Assembly (NCBI GenBank): GCA_027490155.1 | Contig: JAIXYP010000058.1 | Location: 1-35,668, forward strand | Direction: 5' to 3' | Origin: Cytophagaceae bacterium | GTDB taxonomy: Bacteria; Bacteroidota; Bacteroidia; Cytophagales; Flexibacteraceae | DNA: 35,668 nucleotides | Part shown: one piece after another, positions 34,989-35,668 of the stretch | Layout of the letters: each line of letters starts with the position of its first letter | Numbering within the stretch: position 1 is the first letter of the stretch | Position numbers and translations under genes: made by a program | The notes under the pieces: generated by a model | What the model saw: the letters and a program-made list of their open reading frames with translations, nothing else | Told to the model about the DNA's origin: nothing | The model's database searches: none

Positions 34989-35668
34989 ATGCCCACCCCA
35001 CCCGCAATCCCTCCACAACCAGTCCTTCGCACCATTTGCGAGCTCCCACCCTATCCTTGGCCAAAGTGGGAAGCTGGGCTGACGATTCTGAGTATGGGGT
35101 CTTGTTTTGCAGACCATATTGGGCAGCGGCTTTTGGGTGACCATGGTTCGGTAAGGGTTGCAACGGGGGTTTCCAATCCGCTAGGGGTGATCTTTAATCC
35201 TGTTTCCCTGGTGCACTGCCTAACTTGGTCTGGTGCGGAGTTTGCACAAGAAGTAGTCAAGGGGCAACAAGGCTGGGTCAGTTATCATGCCCATAGTCGC
35301 TTTGCGAGCCCTGACCAGACAACCCTAACCGAAAAACTAGCCAACGCCCTTCAAGCTCGTGATCTGGCCCTACAACAACCTGATCCCATCCTGATTTTGA
35401 CACTGGGCACGGCATGGGTATGGGAACTAAAGGAGGATCAAGGGGGTGCCAAACAGGTACCTATGATTGTGGCCAATTGCCAGAAACAACCCGGCCACCT
35501 ATTTAACCGTCGACTGTTGGAGGTTCAGGAAATCACGGATGCCCTCGTGACCCTCAAGGCTACCTACCCTAATGCACGGGTGATCCTTACAGTGAGCCCT
35601 GTGCGGCACACCCGTGAAACCTTGGTAGGCAATAGTGCTAGCAAAGCTGCCCTTAGGGTTGCCTGCCA
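34989..35668 (+). CDS. GSCFA-domain protein, cut by window edge
   Basis: 226 codons are visible from the ATG at 34989 and the frame is open at the edge. The family-naming motif is present as ILSMGSCFADHIGQRL (about 34-49), followed by SNPLGVIFNPVSL, LILTLGTAWVWEL, ANCQKQPGHLFNRRL and TVSPVRHTRE. GSCFA proteins belong to the SGNH-hydrolase-like superfamily: the GSCF segment resembles the GDS block and carries a potential nucleophilic serine, while SPVRH matches a later block. Substrate is unknown; deacylation of a carbohydrate or lipid is plausible by fold only. The rest of the domain, which would hold the expected catalytic Asp-His, lies beyond the window. Confidence 0.88.
   Translation, partial: MPTPPAIPPQPVLRTICELPPYPWPKWEAGLTILSMGSCFADHIGQRLLGDHGSVRVATGVSNPLGVIFNPVSLVHCLTWSGAEFAQEVVKGQQGWVSYHAHSRFASPDQTTLTEKLANALQARDLALQQPDPILILTLGTAWVWELKEDQGGAKQVPMIVANCQKQPGHLFNRRLLEVQEITDALVTLKATYPNARVILTVSPVRHTRETLVGNSASKAALRVAC

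Noticed and set aside
1-35668. Search for CRISPR arrays, tRNA, rRNA, insertion sequences, prophage or defence genes
   Set aside because: None seen on either strand. The only regular repeats are in the putative origin, the infB arm and the lipoprotein and PKD coding regions.

Overview
The window is a chromosomal segment of a Bacteroidota bacterium. The evidence is the type IX secretion translocon SprA (about 2,470 aa), several secreted proteins with type IX (T9SS) signals or sorting domains, Bacteroidota-type promoter elements (TAnnTTTG at -7, in three places as the identical TTACTTTTG), an IF-2 with a very long N-terminal arm, and the lack of strong Shine-Dalgarno sequences. Class or genus cannot be fixed from the sequence alone. 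I see no tRNA, rRNA, CRISPR array, insertion sequence, prophage or plasmid gene.

Layout. 1-725 (-): the start of a secreted protein that runs off the left edge. 1240-8670 (+): sprA. 8682-11018 (-): a probable two-gene operon of a flippase-like membrane protein and a membrane-anchored GT2 glycosyltransferase. 11068-11676 (+): ruvC, divergent from that operon. 11712-15270 (-): an exported M28 metallopeptidase and adenine deaminase. 15565-16701 (+): a small T9SS cargo protein, followed by a hairpin and a 44-codon FeoB-associated Cys-rich membrane peptide at 16818-16952. 17487-18740 (+): an FtsX/MacB-type permease. 18788-21052 (-): a PcrA/UvrD helicase. 21530-24988 (+): infB with a clear terminator. 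25301-29305 (+): a repeat-containing lipoprotein and a PKD-domain T9SS cargo protein. 29724-32235 (+): an ECF sigma factor and a protein built to span both membranes. 32236-32674: a gene-free region with the hallmarks of a replication origin. 32675-33799 (-): dnaN. 34002-34937 (+): a predicted exported propeller-like protein. 34989-end (+): a GSCFA-domain protein, cut by the right edge.

Two systems stand out. First, 32340-32573 looks like oriC. It has two diverged copies of a unit of about 80 bp, each with a perfect DnaA box (TTATCCACA on the minus strand) followed by two TGTAAA...TTTACA palindromes. It lies between two inward-facing terminators and next to dnaN. Hand counts suggest that G versus C bias changes sign around it. 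Second, 29724-32235 encodes an ECF sigma factor and, 16 bp downstream, a single polypeptide with a short cytoplasmic anti-sigma-like segment, one inner-membrane helix, a periplasmic linker of about 360 residues and a C-terminal outer-membrane barrel. This matches the dual membrane-spanning anti-sigma (Dma) architecture described in Bacteroides, and would let an outer-membrane event control transcription directly.

The rest mixes housekeeping (ruvC, pcrA, infB, dnaN, ade) with cell-surface genes (sprA and its likely cargo, lipoprotein, glycosyltransferase).
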